Below, piece by piece: positions 7,255 to 16,040 of a DNA stretch of 64,000 nt. The notes beneath the pieces are model-generated. The model did no database searches, was not told the DNA's origin, and worked only from the letters and a program-made list of their open reading frames with translations. The position numbers and the translations under genes are program-made. Within the stretch, counting starts at the first letter, position 1; each line of letters starts with the position of its first letter. The DNA is taken from positions 1 to 64,000 of the forward strand of contig NZ_JAIYEP010000001.1 of the NCBI RefSeq assembly GCF_020515525.1, read 5' to 3'. This DNA is from Rhodococcus yananensis (GTDB lineage Bacteria > Actinomycetota > Actinomycetes > Mycobacteriales > Mycobacteriaceae).

Positions 7255-8277
7255 ATGGGCCCGATGATCCGCGCTGCCAGTCTGCGGGGATTCGCAGTGT
7301 TGGTCGACGAACTCGGCGGCGATCCGGATCGACTGCTCGACCGGTTCGGGATGTCGCAGCAGATGATCGCCGACGATGAAGCGCTGATCCCCATCACCGC
7401 ACACGATCTGATGCTCGACGCCGCCGCGGCCGAACTCGACTGCCCCGACTTCGGCCGCCGCCTCGCGGTCCGCCAGGACCTCACGATCCTCGGGCCGCTC
7501 GCGCTCGCCATCCAGGCGTCCTCCACCGTCGACGACGCCCTCGGGTGTGCATCGCGCTTCCTGTTCGTGCACAGCCCCGCGCTCAGCGTCGCCGTCGAAG
7601 CCGACCCGTACGGACAGCGCGGGATCGTCTCCCTGACCTACCGCAAGGATCTGTGCGAATCGGTGTACTCGCAGCAGGGCATCGAACTCGGTGTCGGGCT
7701 GTTCTTCCGGATCGCGGAACTGCTCGTCGGCGGACGCATCGGCCTGCGCTCCGTGGAGTTCCCGCACGGCCCACTGTCGCCCGTCGACGACTACGTCGAG
7801 TTCTTCGGATGCGACGTCCGATTCGAGCGACCCGCCGCGTCGCTGCGGGTCGAGCGGCGGGTTCTCGAGGCCCGGTTCGAGGATGCGAACGAGACGATCC
7901 GGCAGATCGCCGTCCGATTCCTCACCGAGAACTACTCCGACCCGCACCGGCAGACCCGCGGTCGGGTACGCCGCGTCGTCGCCGAGCGCCTCGCGACGAC
8001 GCCGTCCCTCGCCGATGTCGCCCGGCTGTTCGCGGTGCATCCGCGCACGCTGCAGCGTCGGCTGGCCGCCGAGGACACCACCTTCGAAGCGCTTCTCGAC
8101 GACGTCCGGCGCGACGCGGCGTACCGGCTCATCACCACCGGCGATCTGCCGCTCGTGCAGGTCGCCGAACTCGTCGGGTTCACCGAGCAGTCCACACTCA
8201 CCCACGCCGTGCGTCGCTGGTACGGCGTCTCGCCACGGCGGCTCCGCGCCTCGACCACCACCGAACTGTCGCGCTGA
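7255..8277 (+). CDS. AraC family transcriptional regulator
   Basis: A 340-residue regulator. The N-terminal region (about residues 15-205) matches the Arabinose_bd-type sensor domain (PF12625 family), as in OruR/ArgR-like AraC proteins. The C-terminal 95 residues hold two HTH motifs: SLADVARLFAVHPRTLQRRL and PLVQVAELVGFTEQSTLTHA, with the closing RWYGVSPRRLR signature. The ATG at 7255 starts the homology exactly; longer frames upstream only read through the antisense of other genes. It lies just before the MBL-fold/SDR pair in the same orientation and is the likely activator of that operon. Confidence 0.88.
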   Translation: MGPMIRAASLRGFAVLVDELGGDPDRLLDRFGMSQQMIADDEALIPITAHDLMLDAAAAELDCPDFGRRLAVRQDLTILGPLALAIQASSTVDDALGCASRFLFVHSPALSVAVEADPYGQRGIVSLTYRKDLCESVYSQQGIELGVGLFFRIAELLVGGRIGLRSVEFPHGPLSPVDDYVEFFGCDVRFERPAASLRVERRVLEARFEDANETIRQIAVRFLTENYSDPHRQTRGRVRRVVAERLATTPSLADVARLFAVHPRTLQRRLAAEDTTFEALLDDVRRDAAYRLITTGDLPLVQVAELVGFTEQSTLTHAVRRWYGVSPRRLRASTTTELSR

Positions 8278-8345
8278 AACAAGTTTTTCGGATCGGGAGG
8301 CTGCAAGCTCCATCACAACGGCAGGACACACGCAGGAGTGATCAC

Positions 8346-9482
8346 ATGGTCGAACCAGTTCAGGCGACGAGCTCGAACCTCACCGTCATCGGCGCCCGAC
8401 CCATCCCCGAATTCGACGGTGTGCACGACGTGTGGCCACGCGGCGAACGGTTGCGGGCCGTACGCGAGGCGGCGACGGCATACAAGAAACGGTTCACCTC
8501 CCAGGGACAGGTCCACGCGGTGAAATCCGTGGACATCGCCGCCGCGCCGTATCCCGTCGGTTACGCCTTCCACGACGCCGTGTCGGTGCCGACCTTCCCG
8601 CTGATCTCCATGATCAACCGGATGATCGTCGTCCAGTACGACGACTGGAACGGCACGGCGCGCACCCTCGTGTTCGAACCGACCGTGCCGGACGGATCCG
8701 CCGAAGCCCCGTTCTACAGCAACCTGCAGCGCCTGATCGACAGGATCCCGGGCGGCAACCTCGCGTCGAAACTCGTGCTCGAGTACTACACCGAACCCGA
8801 CCTGGCCCTCGCAGCCGTCGGATTGACCGCGGACGACGTCGACTTCTGCACCTTCGATCACCTGCACGTCCAGGATCCGCGGATGATCCTCGGTTCGACG
8901 GAGATCATTCCCGGTGAGAATGCGCCGCGGCCACCCCTGTTCGGACACGCACAGATGCTCGTCCACAGCCGCGAACTCGCCACCCTCCAGTCGCTGCACC
9001 CCATGCAATGGGCCTGGTACGTCGACGGCGGACTCGGCGGTGTCGACCCCGACAAGTTCGTCACCTTCGACGGCGACATCGAACTCGGACCCGGCATCTC
9101 GCTGCTGTGGACACCCGGCCACACCGACGGCAACCACTCCCTGCTGCTCAACACACCCGACGGGGTGTGGGTGTCATCGGAAAACGGTATCTCCCTGGAC
9201 AACTGGCAGCCCGACCTGTCGAAGATCCCCGGGGTCCGCCGCTACCACGAGAAGTTCGGGCGGGAAGTGTGCCCGAACGCGAACACCCTCGAGGACTCCC
9301 TCGACCAGTACGATTCGATGGTCAAGGAGAAAACACTCGCCGACCCCTGCAAGAACGATCCGCGCTGGCTGCAGATCCTGCCGTCCACCGAACTCGCCCC
9401 GTGGAAACGATTCTGGCCGGTGGTTCCCACCTACGTCCACGGCGGGATCTCGTACGGTTCCATCGAGAGCGGTCTGCGATGA
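8346..9482 (+). CDS. Metallo-beta-lactamase-fold hydrolase-like protein
   Basis: A 378-residue protein of the MBL superfamily. Visible motifs are TFDHLHVQD (position of the normally HxHxDH metal-binding motif, here rearranged), TPGHTDGNHSLLL (third metal-ligand His region) and a late Trp-rich segment. The altered first motif means metal loading or activity may differ from glyoxalase-type enzymes. RBS GCAGGAG precedes the ATG by 7 bases. Its TGA overlaps the following SDR ATG (ATGA), so the two are coupled. Substrate unknown; the AraC regulator upstream suggests an inducible catabolic unit. Confidence 0.75.
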   Translation: MVEPVQATSSNLTVIGARPIPEFDGVHDVWPRGERLRAVREAATAYKKRFTSQGQVHAVKSVDIAAAPYPVGYAFHDAVSVPTFPLISMINRMIVVQYDDWNGTARTLVFEPTVPDGSAEAPFYSNLQRLIDRIPGGNLASKLVLEYYTEPDLALAAVGLTADDVDFCTFDHLHVQDPRMILGSTEIIPGENAPRPPLFGHAQMLVHSRELATLQSLHPMQWAWYVDGGLGGVDPDKFVTFDGDIELGPGISLLWTPGHTDGNHSLLLNTPDGVWVSSENGISLDNWQPDLSKIPGVRRYHEKFGREVCPNANTLEDSLDQYDSMVKEKTLADPCKNDPRWLQILPSTELAPWKRFWPVVPTYVHGGISYGSIESGLR

Positions 9483-10312
9483 ACCGGGCGCACGCGGGTG
9501 CCGTCGTCACCGGTGCCGGTCGCGGACTCGGCCGGCAGATCGCGCAACTCCTCGTCGAACGCGGGTACCGCGTGCTCATCACCGATGTGGACGAGGCAGC
9601 CGCGCAGGCGGCAGCGGGAGAACTGGGCGGTGGAGCCACGGCCATGGCCGTCGACGTCCGCGACCGCGCGCAGGTCGAGGCCGCACGCGAGGCGCTCGTG
9701 GCCCGCGCCGGACGGCTCGACGTGTGGGTGAACAACGCCGGAGTGTTGATCACGGGCCCCGCCTGGGAACAGGACACGACCGCGCACCGGATGATGCTCG
9801 AGGTCAATGCACTCGGCACGATCAACGGCACCCTCGCCGCTATCGACGCGATGCGCGGAGAGGGCGGACACATCGTCAACATCGTGTCGCTCGCCGGCCT
9901 GACATCCGTTCCCGGCGAGGCCGTGTACGCGGCATCCAAGCACGCAGCACTCGGTTTCAGCCTGAGCACCATGGCGGATCTGAAACTCGCCGGCATCACC
10001 GACATCGACATCTCCTGTGTGTGCCCGGACGGCATCTGGACACCCATGCTGTTCGACAAGTTGGACGACCCCGCGTCCGCACTGTCGTTCTCGGGTGTGC
10101 TGCTGCAACCCGAGCAGGTAGTGGCCGCGGTCGGCAAGGTCCTCGACGCACCACGACCTGTGACATCGCTTCCCCGCTGGCGCGGCGCGATCTCGCGGTT
10201 CGCCGTCGCGTTTCCGAGACTCGGTCTGCGCGCGATACCCCTCGTCGTCGCGCAGGGTCGGCGTGCCCAACGGGCGCTGCTCACATCGGGCGGCCCGCGG
10301 CCACGGAGGTGA
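9479..10312 (+). CDS. SDR family NAD(P)-dependent oxidoreductase
   Basis: A 277-residue classical-type short-chain dehydrogenase. Glycine motif TGAGRGLGRQ is at about residues 12-21, NNAG at about 87-90, catalytic Ser in NIVSLAG, and YAASK supplies Tyr and Lys. An acidic residue after the second strand (ITDVDE) favours NAD(H). The C-terminal extension (RWRGAISRFAVAFPRLGLRAI) is typical of SDRs acting on lipophilic alcohols or ketones and may touch the membrane. Start ATG overlaps the MBL stop by 4 bases; the operon probably ends here. Confidence 0.87.
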   Translation: MNRAHAGAVVTGAGRGLGRQIAQLLVERGYRVLITDVDEAAAQAAAGELGGGATAMAVDVRDRAQVEAAREALVARAGRLDVWVNNAGVLITGPAWEQDTTAHRMMLEVNALGTINGTLAAIDAMRGEGGHIVNIVSLAGLTSVPGEAVYAASKHAALGFSLSTMADLKLAGITDIDISCVCPDGIWTPMLFDKLDDPASALSFSGVLLQPEQVVAAVGKVLDAPRPVTSLPRWRGAISRFAVAFPRLGLRAIPLVVAQGRRAQRALLTSGGPRPRR

Positions 10313-10385
10313 CGACGACGGGCGCTGTGCGTCGCGAAGACAGGTCCGGTGTAATGCAATCCGTGCGCGATGCGATGTACCGGTC

Positions 10386-10919
10386 GTGAAGAATACGCGT
10401 CGATTCGTCTCCGTCGCCGCTGCCGGTCTCATGGGCGGCGCAATGTTCCTGGTGGCGCCCGGTGTGGCCGGCGCCGCCGAACCGTGCCAGCTCGGATGGT
10501 CGAATGTGGGCCCCCGCAGCTGCCAGATGAACGAGGTGCGGGCCGCACCGGTGCTGACCCTGGGCGACGGAATCTGTGCGGGCATCTTCAGTGCGTCGGG
10601 TACCGCATACGACGGACCGCTGTGGGAGTACTCCCCGGCTCCGGGCGCCACCCACGCCATCGATCTGCGGATCTCGCAGGGCTTCTCACCGCTGGGCGAG
10701 TGGGCACCGACCATCCTGGCCTGTGACGTCACCGTCGTCGTCGACTGGCACAACCTCGACACCGGGCACACCGGCACCGTGAGCCGGTTCGTGCCCGCGC
10801 ATCACACGAGCACCCGGCCGATGAACGTGCAGGTGTACACGGGTCCGGGTCGGGTAGCACTCACTCTGCGGACCGACCGGCCGAGCATTCCGGTTTCCAC
10901 GGAAGTGGTCGTTTCCTGA
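10386..10919 (+). CDS. Secreted hypothetical protein
   Basis: A 177-residue protein. GTG 10386 gives a clear signal peptide: KNTRR, a hydrophobic run (SVAAAGLMGGAMFLVAPGVAGA) and cleavage near AGAAEP. The mature part has four Cys (two near the start, in EPCQLGW and RSCQMN, then GICAG and LACDV), suggesting two disulfides, and a beta-rich pattern. No family recognised. It stands alone, converging on a membrane-protein gene only 13 bases away. Confidence 0.7.
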   Translation: MKNTRRFVSVAAAGLMGGAMFLVAPGVAGAAEPCQLGWSNVGPRSCQMNEVRAAPVLTLGDGICAGIFSASGTAYDGPLWEYSPAPGATHAIDLRISQGFSPLGEWAPTILACDVTVVVDWHNLDTGHTGTVSRFVPAHHTSTRPMNVQVYTGPGRVALTLRTDRPSIPVSTEVVVS

Positions 10920-10932
10920 CACACCGCACCGG

Positions 10933-12231
10933 CTAGGGAGCCACGCCCCCACCCGACCTGCGATGCTGCAGCCACGCCATCGCGGCACCGCACGCCAGCA
11001 GCGACACCACGGACACGCTCACCGACAGCACCGTCCACGCGCTCGGGCCCGAAGGCGCCGAGCTGTACGCGGTCCAACCGGTGTCGTCGGTGAGCGGGGT
11101 GTAGGACGTCCACCCGAATTCCACCATCAGCGGCAGCGACATCACCGCCGGCAGCGCCAGTGATGTCGCTGTCACCGGTGCGGTGGACGGCAGCGCCGCC
11201 ACGATCGTGTACGCGGCCGCGAACGGCACACCGAACAGCATCGCCGCCATGTGGACGGTGTCCCACGGCGAATGCTCGAAGACGGCCGATGCAGCACACA
11301 ACGCCAGCAGAGCGATCCCCGCGAGCGGTATCGGACGGCGACGGGCGAGCCACGTTCCGAACGCCACGAGCACCACCGGAACCAGCAGCATCGGCCACAC
11401 GGCGGGAACCCATTTCTCCGCATCGCGGAGCGACACGAACAGTGCGGCACCGGCGAGGAGCACCATCCCGGTCCTCTGTCGCAACCACAGCGCCGCAACG
11501 ATCACGACCGGCACCACCACGACCCCGAACCACCACCGCCCACCACCGGCATCGTTCGTCGACGAATACAGGGCGCGGTCCAGCGACCAGTACAGCACGA
11601 CGGCGACGACGGACAGCACTGCACCGACGACCGGTTCGCGGATGTCCCACCGCGCCACGGCGTCACCCGCCGGGTCGAGCGCACCCGACACCGACGCGGC
11701 GACCAGCGCGGCGACGACGAGCACGGCCGCCCACAGCCACACCGGGTTCGCGGGTTGTTCGCTCACCGCGACGTACTCGGCGTACCGGCCGGGAACGGCC
11801 GCCGCGAACTCGCGGTACTCGGCGATCGGCACTGCTGTGCAGAGCCCGGCGACGACAGCACCGGACAACGCGGTCTGCCGCTGCAGCCGTTGCGGACCGA
11901 GGCACAGCACCGACAGACCGCCGAGCAGCAACCCGGCACCGATCGTCGCGAAGTGGATGTCGTGACTCCACGCACCCGGCAGCGCGACCACCCCCGTCAG
12001 GACGCACCCCAGCAGCAGTACGGTCACCACCTGTCGACGCCGCCGACACAGCATCGCGACGAGAACGGCCGCGACGGCACCCACCGCGACAGCGGTCACG
12101 TCGGCATCCGACAGCGAACCGCCACCGAAACCGATGGCATCGACATAGGTTTCCTCGCTCGGCGCAGCCAGAACCACACCGGCCGTGAAACCACCGATCA
12201 CCAGCAGCAAGTAGCGGAACGCAGACACCAT
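10933..12231 (-). CDS. Polytopic membrane protein, unknown function
   Basis: A protein of about 432 residues with roughly 11-12 hydrophobic helices and short loops; no signal for enzyme function or transport family is evident. Start ATG 12231 (MVSAFRYLLLVIGGF) places the first helix at the N-terminus; an upstream in-frame start at 12273 adds a polar segment without an obvious benefit. It lies convergent to the secreted protein gene and downstream of the frameshifted secreted-protein gene on the same strand. Confidence 0.65.
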   Translation of the reverse strand: MVSAFRYLLLVIGGFTAGVVLAAPSEETYVDAIGFGGGSLSDADVTAVAVGAVAAVLVAMLCRRRRQVVTVLLLGCVLTGVVALPGAWSHDIHFATIGAGLLLGGLSVLCLGPQRLQRQTALSGAVVAGLCTAVPIAEYREFAAAVPGRYAEYVAVSEQPANPVWLWAAVLVVAALVAASVSGALDPAGDAVARWDIREPVVGAVLSVVAVVLYWSLDRALYSSTNDAGGGRWWFGVVVVPVVIVAALWLRQRTGMVLLAGAALFVSLRDAEKWVPAVWPMLLVPVVLVAFGTWLARRRPIPLAGIALLALCAASAVFEHSPWDTVHMAAMLFGVPFAAAYTIVAALPSTAPVTATSLALPAVMSLPLMVEFGWTSYTPLTDDTGWTAYSSAPSGPSAWTVLSVSVSVVSLLACGAAMAWLQHRRSGGGVAP

Positions 12232-12372
12232 CGTGCGATTGTCGTCGACGCATCGGCCGGGGACCGGCAACACGCCGACGACGCTGCCGTCACCGGCGTC
12301 GCTGTCGCGTCGGGTCGTCGGTGCTCACGATCGCGATGCTCACGATCCCGGTGGGACGACCCCCGGCTGCGG

Positions 12373-13048
12373 TCAGAAGCCCCACGCCGATCCCAGGTCC
12401 ACCGATCCCCATCCGGAGCCGCTGCTCGATCCGCTGCTGCCCGACCCGCTGCCCGACCCTCCGTTGTCCGCGCATCCGGTGACGTTCGTGGTGAAGAGAG
12501 CGAAGGTCTTGGTGACCGGATCCCAACCCTTGTCGCGGGTGTCGGGGCCGAGAGTCACCTGATACGTGACGGTGTGTGCGTCGGCACCGGCATTCGGTAG
12601 CAGAGCCAGGTCACGCAGGCCGATCGTCGCGGTGGTGTAGACGGGTTCACGATCCCGCACGTATCCGACACCCGGATTTCCCGGAGTCGAAGCCTGGAAA
12701 TGTGGCTCATCGGCGTCGGTCGCCAGACCTCGGCGCCCCACTGTCCGTGAGGTGGGAGTGCCGTCGATCGTCACGTTGACGACGAGTCCCGCAGTCGACC
12801 AGATGCCGGGCTGTCCCGCGAGGGACGCCGGGTCCTCGTCGTCGACGATGTAGTCGACGATGTACGTGGCGTTGGTGGTGTTGCGGGTGTGGAAGGTGAC
12901 CTCACACAGGTTGTTTCCCTCGGCCCAGAACTGCACCGGCCCCTCACGCAGTCCCGGCTCCTCCTGCGCCGACGCCGCGCCCGGCGACATGAGGGCGGCG
13001 ACCGGTTGCCAACGCAGTCACAGCAACGACGTGTCGAACTCGGTTCAT
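12373..13048 (-). pseudogene. Secreted beta-type protein gene with frameshift inside the signal peptide
   Basis: A strong RBS (AGAGGAG) sits 5 bases before the ATG at 13048. Translation from there gives MNRVRHVVAVTALAT, the start of a good signal peptide, but one extra base around 13000-13006 throws it out of frame. Removing one base joins it to VAALMSPGAASAQ, a normal hydrophobic core and AxA cleavage site, then the exported domain (12373-12990). The mature domain of about 200 residues has two Cys (NLCEVTF, VTGCADN) and ends in a Gly/Ser-rich tail. As read, only an internal ATG at 12990 could start the domain, without export. Function unknown. Confidence 0.65.
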
Positions 13049-13210
13049 GAAGTCTCCTCTGCCCGATTCTCGATTGCTACAGTGTGCGGCCCGGGCTGCG
13101 CGTGTGTACCGGGAACCGCGAATCGGAGGCAGATGATCCGAACATCCGTCACCGAACGACGAATCCGGTCGCGCGCGACGGTCACCGTCGCCCTCCAGAA
13201 CCGCTGCCGT

Positions 13211-14075
13211 TCAACGCCGCAACTCGACCTCGTCGCCCATGTGCCCCAGTTTCTCGGGGTTCGCGATGCCGTAGATGTGGGTGATCCTGCCGTCGACGAC
13301 CACCAGACTCACCGCGACCGAGGCACCCCGCGCGGACAGTCGCGCGCCCGGCATCCCGTTGATGTGGGCGCCCGCCACCTCGAAACCCCGGACCTTCGGA
13401 TAGTGGATCAGCAGCGACGCGAGTCGTTCGGCACCCACGATCGGTGTGCGCGACGCCGGGGCCAGTCCACCGCCGTCGGCGATCGCGATGACATCGGGTG
13501 CGAGCACGTCCATCAGTGCCTGCATGTCGCCGGTCGTGACGGCGGCGAGGAATCTCTCGACGACCGCCGCCTGCTCGCCGGGATCCACGTCCATCCGTGG
13601 TCGGCGCGCAACGACGTGTCCGCGTGCCCGATGCGCGATCTGCCGAACCGCTGCCGGTGACTTCCCGACGGCGTCGGCGATCTCGTCGTACGGCACGTCG
13701 AACACCTCCCGCAACACGAACACCGCGCGTTCCGTGGGGCCGAGCGCCTCGAGCACGGTGAGCATCGCGGGTGGAGACGTTCTCGGCCAGATCGAGATCG
13801 TCGGCGACATCGCCACCGGTCAGAACGGGCTCGGGCAGCCAGTCACCGATGTACTCCTCGCGACGCCGCGCCGTGGATCGCAACTGGTTGAGCGACAGGC
13901 GCGTGACGATCCGGACCAGGTAGGCCCGAGCGTCGTGCACCTCGGTCCGGTCCGCAGCGGCCCACCGCAACCACGCGTCCTGAACGACGTCCTCGGCGTC
14001 GGCCGCCGAACCGAGCATCTCGTACGCGACCGTGAAGAGCAGACTGCGGTGGGTGGCGAAGGGGTCGTCGGTCAC
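13211..14075 (-). pseudogene. ECF41-family sigma factor (SigJ-like), frameshifted
   Basis: Frame one (from GTG 14075) encodes sigma region 2: HRSLLFTVAYEMLGSAADAEDVVQ, then LVRIVTRLSLNQLRS. At about 13768-13774 the frame changes by one base (an extra C in ACCCGCG), and region 4 continues in the next frame: LTVLEALGPTERAVF, DEIADAVGKSPAAVRQIAHRAR. After it comes the SnoaL-like C-terminal extension of ECF41 factors, with IADGGG and the NPEKL variant of the regulatory NPDKL motif. The intact protein would be about 287 residues. The start overlaps the upstream decarboxylase stop by 4 bases. If the frameshift is real, no active sigma factor is made. Confidence 0.75.
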
Positions 14076-14644
14076 GACGTCGACGCTACGTCGAGCGGCG
14101 TGAGGTCGCAGCTCGCCGCGAACTCCTGCGATTTCACCCCGAACGCAATGTTGGAGCGCGTCGCGAAGTTCGCGAACGCGATGAACGACGTGAGTTCGAC
14201 GAGTGCCGCCGGACCGAGTGCGTCGAGGAGCCGGGCCGACAGCTCGTCCGAGACGGTCGGCGGTGTCTGCGACATCGCCTCCGCGTACTCCATGACATCG
14301 CGTTCGAGCGGTGTGAACACGTCCGAGTCGCGCCACCGCGGCACCTCGTGTGCCTTGCGGACGTCGAGCCCCTTGTTGTGCGCCTCGAAATAGCCGTAGT
14401 CGAGGCAGAATTCGCATCCGACGAGACAGGCGACGGCCATCTGGGCGAACACCTTCAGATTGCCGTCGCATCGATCCCAGGCGTTGACCCTGCGACCGAC
14501 ACCGAAACTGAAGTTCATCACCTTGCGGTGGTGCCACAGGACGCCGAGCCCGTCGGGCACATCGCCGGTCATCCGTCGTGCCAGGCGCCGGACGAGCGCG
14601 CCGTAGAGGCCGGTCATCTCTGCTGCCGGGATTCGCGTGGTCAT
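14072..14644 (-). CDS. Carboxymuconolactone decarboxylase (AhpD-like) family protein
   Basis: A 190-residue all-helical protein with the AhpD-type redox motif CEFC inside VACLVGCEFCLDYGY, followed by the helix carrying AHNKGLD. Such proteins are thiol peroxidase partners or decarboxylases. In ECF41 systems a carboxymuconolactone decarboxylase, oxidoreductase or epimerase gene is the usual neighbour and target of the sigma factor. Start chosen at ATG 14644, preceded by GGAGGTAACG. Its stop overlaps the sigma gene start (GTGA), and an ECF41-type promoter lies upstream. Confidence 0.85.
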   Translation of the reverse strand: MTTRIPAAEMTGLYGALVRRLARRMTGDVPDGLGVLWHHRKVMNFSFGVGRRVNAWDRCDGNLKVFAQMAVACLVGCEFCLDYGYFEAHNKGLDVRKAHEVPRWRDSDVFTPLERDVMEYAEAMSQTPPTVSDELSARLLDALGPAALVELTSFIAFANFATRSNIAFGVKSQEFAASCDLTPLDVASTS

Positions 14645-14677
14645 CGTTACCTCCGTTGTGAGTGCCGTCGACATGAA

Positions 14678-14704
14678 GACACCGGCCGCGGCGCGGATGT
14701 GACA
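14678..14704 (-). promoter_or_regulatory. ECF41-type promoter (TGTCACA-N16-TGTC)
   Basis: On the minus strand TGTCACA (14698-14704), a 16-base spacer and TGTC (14678-14681) match the published ECF41 consensus TGTCACA-N16-CGTC except for one base. The predicted start leaves a leader of about 27 bases ahead of the decarboxylase ATG with its strong RBS. It fits an autoregulated decarboxylase-sigma operon. Confidence 0.6.
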
Positions 14705-14837
14705 TCCGGTCGGACGACAGGCGCAACGGATGCGGCGCCGACGGGGATTCGCGTAGTCGACTACGCGTGGCAACACCGCCGTCGCGGGGCACAGTTCGTG
14801 TCGTGTGGGGGATCCTGCGAGAAAGAGATCGGGACCG

Positions 14838-15482
14838 ATGAAGACCTACGAAGTCCAGGCGGGCGACACCCTGTTCGGTATCGCGCGCCGCGAGTACGGC
14901 GACGGCACGTTGTATCCGGTGATCGCACGGCAGAACCATCTCGCCGACCCGAACGTCATCGATGTCGGGCAGCAACTGCTGATCCCGTACGTGACGTTCC
15001 GGCACCGCATGCACGCAACCGATTCGATCGGTACACGGAAACAGATCACCGAGCTCCACTACGGGGTCACCGACAGTTCCACACAGCTCGCCTGGGAGAT
15101 CGTCAACGGCGTCGCGCAACGCGAGATCCAGCGCGGCGCCTGGCTTCTGATGCCCGAGCTGGGCGACGTCGGTCACCACACCGTCGTCGCCGGCGAAACC
15201 CTCGCCGGGTTGGCGGCGCGCTGGTACGGCGACGACCATCTCGCCCTGCTGATCGAACTGGCGAACCATCTGCCGGACGGCACCGTCACACCCGGTCAGG
15301 TGCTGATCGTGCCGGGGCTGAATCGTCGGCACCGGGTCTCCGGCGACACCCTCGAATCCCTGTGCAGGTTCGAGTACGGGGACGCGGACGTCGCGACCCG
15401 GATGGCCGTGGTCGCCGCGGCGAATCGCATCGCCGAACCCGACGCGCTGTTCTCCGGGCAGACTCTGGTGTTCCCCAGTTGA
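14838..15482 (+). CDS. LysM-repeat protein
   Basis: A 214-residue protein built from LysM-like modules: the first at residues 1-50 (YEVQAGDTLFGIARREYGDG...IPY), a second at about 117-160 (HTVVAGETLAGLAARWYGDD...IVPG) and a third at about 165-214 (HRVSGDTLESLCRFEYGD...VFPS). A middle segment (residues 60-115) is a weaker unit. LysM binds peptidoglycan or other N-acetylglucosamine polymers. No signal peptide is seen, so export or a phage-tail/contractile role is unclear. RBS is weak (GGGACCG). Confidence 0.75.
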   Translation: MKTYEVQAGDTLFGIARREYGDGTLYPVIARQNHLADPNVIDVGQQLLIPYVTFRHRMHATDSIGTRKQITELHYGVTDSSTQLAWEIVNGVAQREIQRGAWLLMPELGDVGHHTVVAGETLAGLAARWYGDDHLALLIELANHLPDGTVTPGQVLIVPGLNRRHRVSGDTLESLCRFEYGDADVATRMAVVAAANRIAEPDALFSGQTLVFPS

Positions 15483-15485
15483 CGG

Positions 15486-15953
15486 TCAGCGCGCAGAGCC
15501 GGCGGTCGGGGCGGTGAGGAACGTCGTCATCGTGTAGTCCTTGTGCGGCCCGCTCACCTTCCACTGCACGGTCCATCGCACGACGGTCGAGGCCGGCGCA
15601 TCCGATTCCACAGCGGTGATGCGCCCGACGTAGACATCGGCGCCGCAGGGATGCTCGACCTGTTCGCCCGGAGCCCACGGGTGGAAGAAACGACCGTCCT
15701 CGAAGGTCACGATCCACGCACCGTCGCGGAGCACGACATGCAGGTTGCGGAACACCTCGAGTTCGCGGCCGTCGCTGTAGAGGATGCCTTCCTCGTGCCA
15801 CCGGACGTGCTCGTCGGATTCGGCGACGAGATCGGTGTGCCCCACGACGGTGCTCTGGGCACCGGCCAACCGGTCGTCGATGGTGCGGGTGAAATCCCAC
15901 CGGCCGACGAGCGCCAGCGGATCCAGTGTGTGCGGGGCGGTCACATCCTCCAA
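15486..15953 (-). CDS. DUF6314 family protein
   Basis: A 155-residue single-domain protein matching DUF6314: GRWDFTRTID near the start, a central beta-barrel pattern (RWHEEGILY, FRNLHVV) and the signature FFHPWAPGEQVEHPCGADVY at about residues 92-111. Family function is unknown; the barrel suggests a small-ligand or lipid-binding protein. The start is uncertain: TTG 15953 keeps the full frame, while GTG 15944 lies too close to the GGAGG at its 5' side. Convergent with the LysM gene. Confidence 0.78.
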   Translation of the reverse strand: MEDVTAPHTLDPLALVGRWDFTRTIDDRLAGAQSTVVGHTDLVAESDEHVRWHEEGILYSDGRELEVFRNLHVVLRDGAWIVTFEDGRFFHPWAPGEQVEHPCGADVYVGRITAVESDAPASTVVRWTVQWKVSGPHKDYTMTTFLTAPTAGSAR

Positions 15954-16040
15954 GGGTAGCCGGGTAGTTCCGGCGGTTCCGATGGTTTCCTGCGGCCGTT
16001 GTTGCGACCGCGGGAAACAGTTCAGTCCGCGGGAAACAGT

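Noticed and set aside
7545-9482. A single long protein covering the AraC C-terminus and the MBL-fold gene
   Set aside because: Its first 267 codons are an out-of-frame reading of the AraC gene; the real start at 8346 has an RBS and matches the domain start.
13182-15332. One fused 716-residue protein spanning the sigma factor, decarboxylase and LysM loci on the minus strand
   Set aside because: Only the sigma region 2 part is meaningful; the rest is an out-of-frame reading of the decarboxylase and the antisense of the LysM gene.
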